This document shows positions 62,301 through 64,000 of a DNA stretch of 64,000 nt, piece by piece. A program made the translations under genes and the position numbers. Origin of the DNA: Spirochaetia bacterium (GTDB taxonomy: Bacteria > Spirochaetota > Leptospiria > Leptospirales > Leptonemataceae); contig VFLI01000010.1 of NCBI GenBank assembly GCA_009885105.1, positions 1-64,000 of the forward strand, read 5' to 3'. Within the stretch, counting starts at the first letter, position 1. Each line of letters begins with the position of its first letter. The notes under the pieces are model-generated. The model did not search any database. It saw only the letters and a list, made by a program, of their open reading frames with translations, and was not told the origin of the DNA.

Positions 62301-62978
62301 ATGATACGAAATTCAATTTTTACTCTCCTGGTTTTGACGGCCAATGCCTGTCTTCTGCCGGCGCCTGAATATTCAAAAACGCCGGCAGCGTCTTCTCGTC
62401 CTGTTCTATTAGTATCGGACAATCCAGCGCTTTTAGATTTCTTCTGCCGTGAGATGGCTGATCATACCGATATGGATATTCGCTGCGCAAAAAGAACCGG
62501 CGTTATTTGCGCAGGCACAGTCTGCCGCGGTCCATTCTTCCACATACTCAAAATTGAAGCCCTCATAACGCGCTCATCCGGCGATATGCAGCGAAACATA
62601 CTCTATTCTCTGGCCTCATTTGGAACGCTGGCGCTGGTCACAAAAAACCGGCATTTAGCCATTCGGTTCGACTTATCGCAGGAGAATACCGCGATCGCCC
62701 GCTTCGCTCTTCATACGGATGCAAGAACAGGCTACTACGCATTGCTGCCTTTCTGGGCCGGCTTGATTGGCACGGCGGTCGGAACATCTGTATACCAGTC
62801 TGATACTGATATCCAGGAATCGTGCGACAAAGAAATCTCAGAGAATACAGGAGCCCGCGGCAGGTTCAGCGAACTCAGCGGTCCCGGATGCAGCGCATTG
62901 AGAATTCTGCTGGCCGATGGATTTTCGCATATACGGGAGGAATTCTACAGAAATCTGGCGGAGCATACAGCTAACTAA
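62301..62978 (+). CDS. Putative lipoprotein of unknown function
   Basis: 225 aa from the ATG at 62301; the longer frame from 62217 adds a non-signal stretch. MIRNSIFTLLVLTANAC gives a lipobox at Cys17. Several further Cys (FFCREM, IRCAKR, VICAGTVC) and a hydrophobic segment with Gly (LPFWAGLIGTAVGTSVY) are visible. No family recognised. The 283-base gap before it, after the divergent sensor kinase, shows no gene. It lies 18 bases before the next gene. Confidence 0.65.
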   Translation: MIRNSIFTLLVLTANACLLPAPEYSKTPAASSRPVLLVSDNPALLDFFCREMADHTDMDIRCAKRTGVICAGTVCRGPFFHILKIEALITRSSGDMQRNILYSLASFGTLALVTKNRHLAIRFDLSQENTAIARFALHTDARTGYYALLPFWAGLIGTAVGTSVYQSDTDIQESCDKEISENTGARGRFSELSGPGCSALRILLADGFSHIREEFYRNLAEHTAN

Positions 62979-62996
62979 AACAGCAGGAAAATCATT

Positions 62997-63611
62997 ATGA
63001 ACAAATCAAAAATTTTATTTTCAATCATTTTTCTTTTTTATTCCAGCAGCACACTGTCCCCGGCAGAAAAAGAAGCGCCCCGGCTGGTTCTATATTCCGG
63101 AAAATATACGGCGACCGGATTTCTCTCCATTCTGCTGGACAGACAGACTGATTATAAAGAATCTTATATTTCTGTCGGTGCGCTGAACCTTCCTCTTGAC
63201 GGCAGACTGGGATCGCTGCATTTTGAAACAGAAGGTCAGATCGCCGCCCATTCGGGACTGATGCGCCATATGGAATTCAATGGACTGATGATCGCCCGCC
63301 TGCCGGATATTTTTCATTTGCCGGTCAGCCTGGCTCTCGGCGAAGGTCTTTCTTACGCAACGCAGAAGCCGGAACTTGAAATGGAATGGGATAAAATCAT
63401 CGGATTGAAACTGAAACAGGACACAAATCCGCTTTTGAATTATTTAATGGTAGAGATCGACGCGTCTCTTCCTTCTTTCTTTTCCCTGCCCTCAGAGTTC
63501 AATCCACGTGTGTTTATGCGCATCCATCATCGCTCCGGTGTTTTTGGCACATACTGTCCGCCCACATGCGGCTCCAACTTTATTGCTTATGGAATAAAGA
63601 TTTCACTGTAG
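62997..63611 (+). CDS. Exported beta-barrel-like protein
   Basis: 204 aa with AGGA before the ATG. A signal peptide (about 1-23) precedes a strand-rich mature part with conserved-looking RVFMRIHHRSGVFGTY and GSNFIAYGIKISL at the end. The HHRSG..G..GSNF pattern recalls outer-membrane proteins annotated as possible lipid A deacylases or acyloxyacyl hydrolases, but the match is weak. It probably sits in the outer membrane. It follows the lipoprotein gene closely and may form an operon with it. Confidence 0.65.
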   Translation: MNKSKILFSIIFLFYSSSTLSPAEKEAPRLVLYSGKYTATGFLSILLDRQTDYKESYISVGALNLPLDGRLGSLHFETEGQIAAHSGLMRHMEFNGLMIARLPDIFHLPVSLALGEGLSYATQKPELEMEWDKIIGLKLKQDTNPLLNYLMVEIDASLPSFFSLPSEFNPRVFMRIHHRSGVFGTYCPPTCGSNFIAYGIKISL

Positions 63612-63722
63612 ACGGCAGAAGTTGAATTTTCCCTGATTCGCCCCGAATCCTGGCTGTTTACCCCGGAAATGTTGCAGATTAAAATTTATCAGCTAAGATC
63701 CATGCATTGGGGGATTATTTTT

Positions 63723-64000
63723 ATGAATATTTTTAGACAACATTTTAAAGTATATTTTGTGATGACATTTTTGTTCTGTTCGGTCACATCCGCGATCTGG
63801 GCGCAGGCGGCTGCACAGCCCCAGAGCGCGGCGGGGAACAGTGGACTCGAGAGACGCCGGCGCGGCTTTTACGACGGCATTCTTTTGATAAGTATGATGA
63901 AAGGAGTCACCATGGCCACATCGGGAAGTTACATTGATCATGAAAAACTCTACGACGAGCAGCTGAAGGACCGCATTCGATCGGGGGCCGTACAGCAGCA
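63723..64000 (+). CDS. Exported protein, 3' end cut off
   Basis: The frame is open from the ATG at 63723 (GGGGGA eight bases upstream) to the window end. MNIFRQHFKVYFVMTFLFCS begins a signal peptide cleaved near AIWAQA; the visible mature part is basic then polar (GLERRRRGFYDGILLISMMK, YIDHEKLYDEQLKDRIRSG). No family can be assigned from 92 residues. Confidence 0.65.
   Translation, partial: MNIFRQHFKVYFVMTFLFCSVTSAIWAQAAAQPQSAAGNSGLERRRRGFYDGILLISMMKGVTMATSGSYIDHEKLYDEQLKDRIRSGAVQQ

Noticed and set aside
1-64000. CRISPR array, prophage, complete insertion sequence, tRNA or rRNA
   Set aside because: None seen; the tandem repeats found are coding propeller blades, and the palindromic repeats carry no transposase gene.

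Overview
The window looks like chromosome of a diderm spirochaete of the Leptospira/Leptonema/Turneriella branch. The lineage call rests on four things: a short FlaB-type flagellin (282 aa, no variable domain); the rod/ring order flgG-flgA-flgH-flgI-flgJ(N-terminal domain only); a 682-residue protein I identify as the spirochaete cytoplasmic filament protein CfpA; and a very high density of lipoproteins with relaxed lipoboxes and of 7TMR-DISM, class III cyclase, GGDEF and SpoIIE-type signalling proteins. Base composition looks moderate and even. I see no tRNA, rRNA, CRISPR array, intact insertion sequence or prophage. The genus cannot be fixed from sequence reading alone.

Layout. 1-7661: four lipoprotein genes sharing one N-terminal leader module, CLPM(S/K)VPxKSGxGNP, followed by different beta-propeller bodies. 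Two are inverted NHL-repeat paralogues built from units of about 59 residues. Among them lies a sigma factor operon with a textbook promoter. 7727-11334: a beta-propeller lipoprotein, a DltB-like MBOAT acyltransferase, a 45-residue membrane microprotein ending in FIYEAF, and a DltD-like transferase. This looks like a complete envelope-polymer acyl-shuttle module and is the most interesting item in the window. 11335-15490: the periplasmic flagellum operon flgG-A-H-I-J. 15601-24690: an outer-membrane-type protein, two solitary DNA methyltransferases, a ferredoxin, flaB with a bidirectional terminator, a host-attachment-family protein, an aldo/keto reductase and several small membrane proteins. 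24771-27388: an acyl-CoA dehydrogenase, an APH-family kinase and a DUF6285 protein, the split form of the ACAD10/11 pathway. 27375-35488: small membrane proteins, gpmA, a locus of duplicated and decayed lipoprotein genes, ppdK and a GAF-GGDEF diguanylate cyclase.

35710-43202: cfpA with its own terminator, then a four-gene operon of unfamiliar proteins (two cytosolic proteins, a VWA-TM-FHA protein and a large TM-LysM protein). This is a candidate undescribed envelope-spanning assembly. 43708-51880: a class A penicillin-binding protein, a SpoIIE phosphatase with a 7TM sensor, a lipoprotein-glpX-flippase operon and a PlsC-like acyltransferase. 51941-62017: a minus-strand signalling block with a 7TMR-DISM adenylate cyclase, a GyrI-like lipoprotein, a REC-cyclase, a PEGA protein, a DEAD-box helicase and a LytS/LytTR-type two-component pair. 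62301-64000: exported proteins, the last one cut by the window end.

Working together: many genes serve the cell envelope (lipoproteins, acyl shuttle, PBP, flippase, PlsC, periplasmic flagellum, cytoplasmic filament). The metabolic genes (ACAD/APH, ppdK, gpmA, glpX) fit a fatty-acid-using organism that needs gluconeogenesis. Cyclic nucleotides, c-di-GMP and a phosphatase-type sigma regulator provide the signalling layer. Small intergenic palindromic repeats of the 'ccacggag' type recur at four places.
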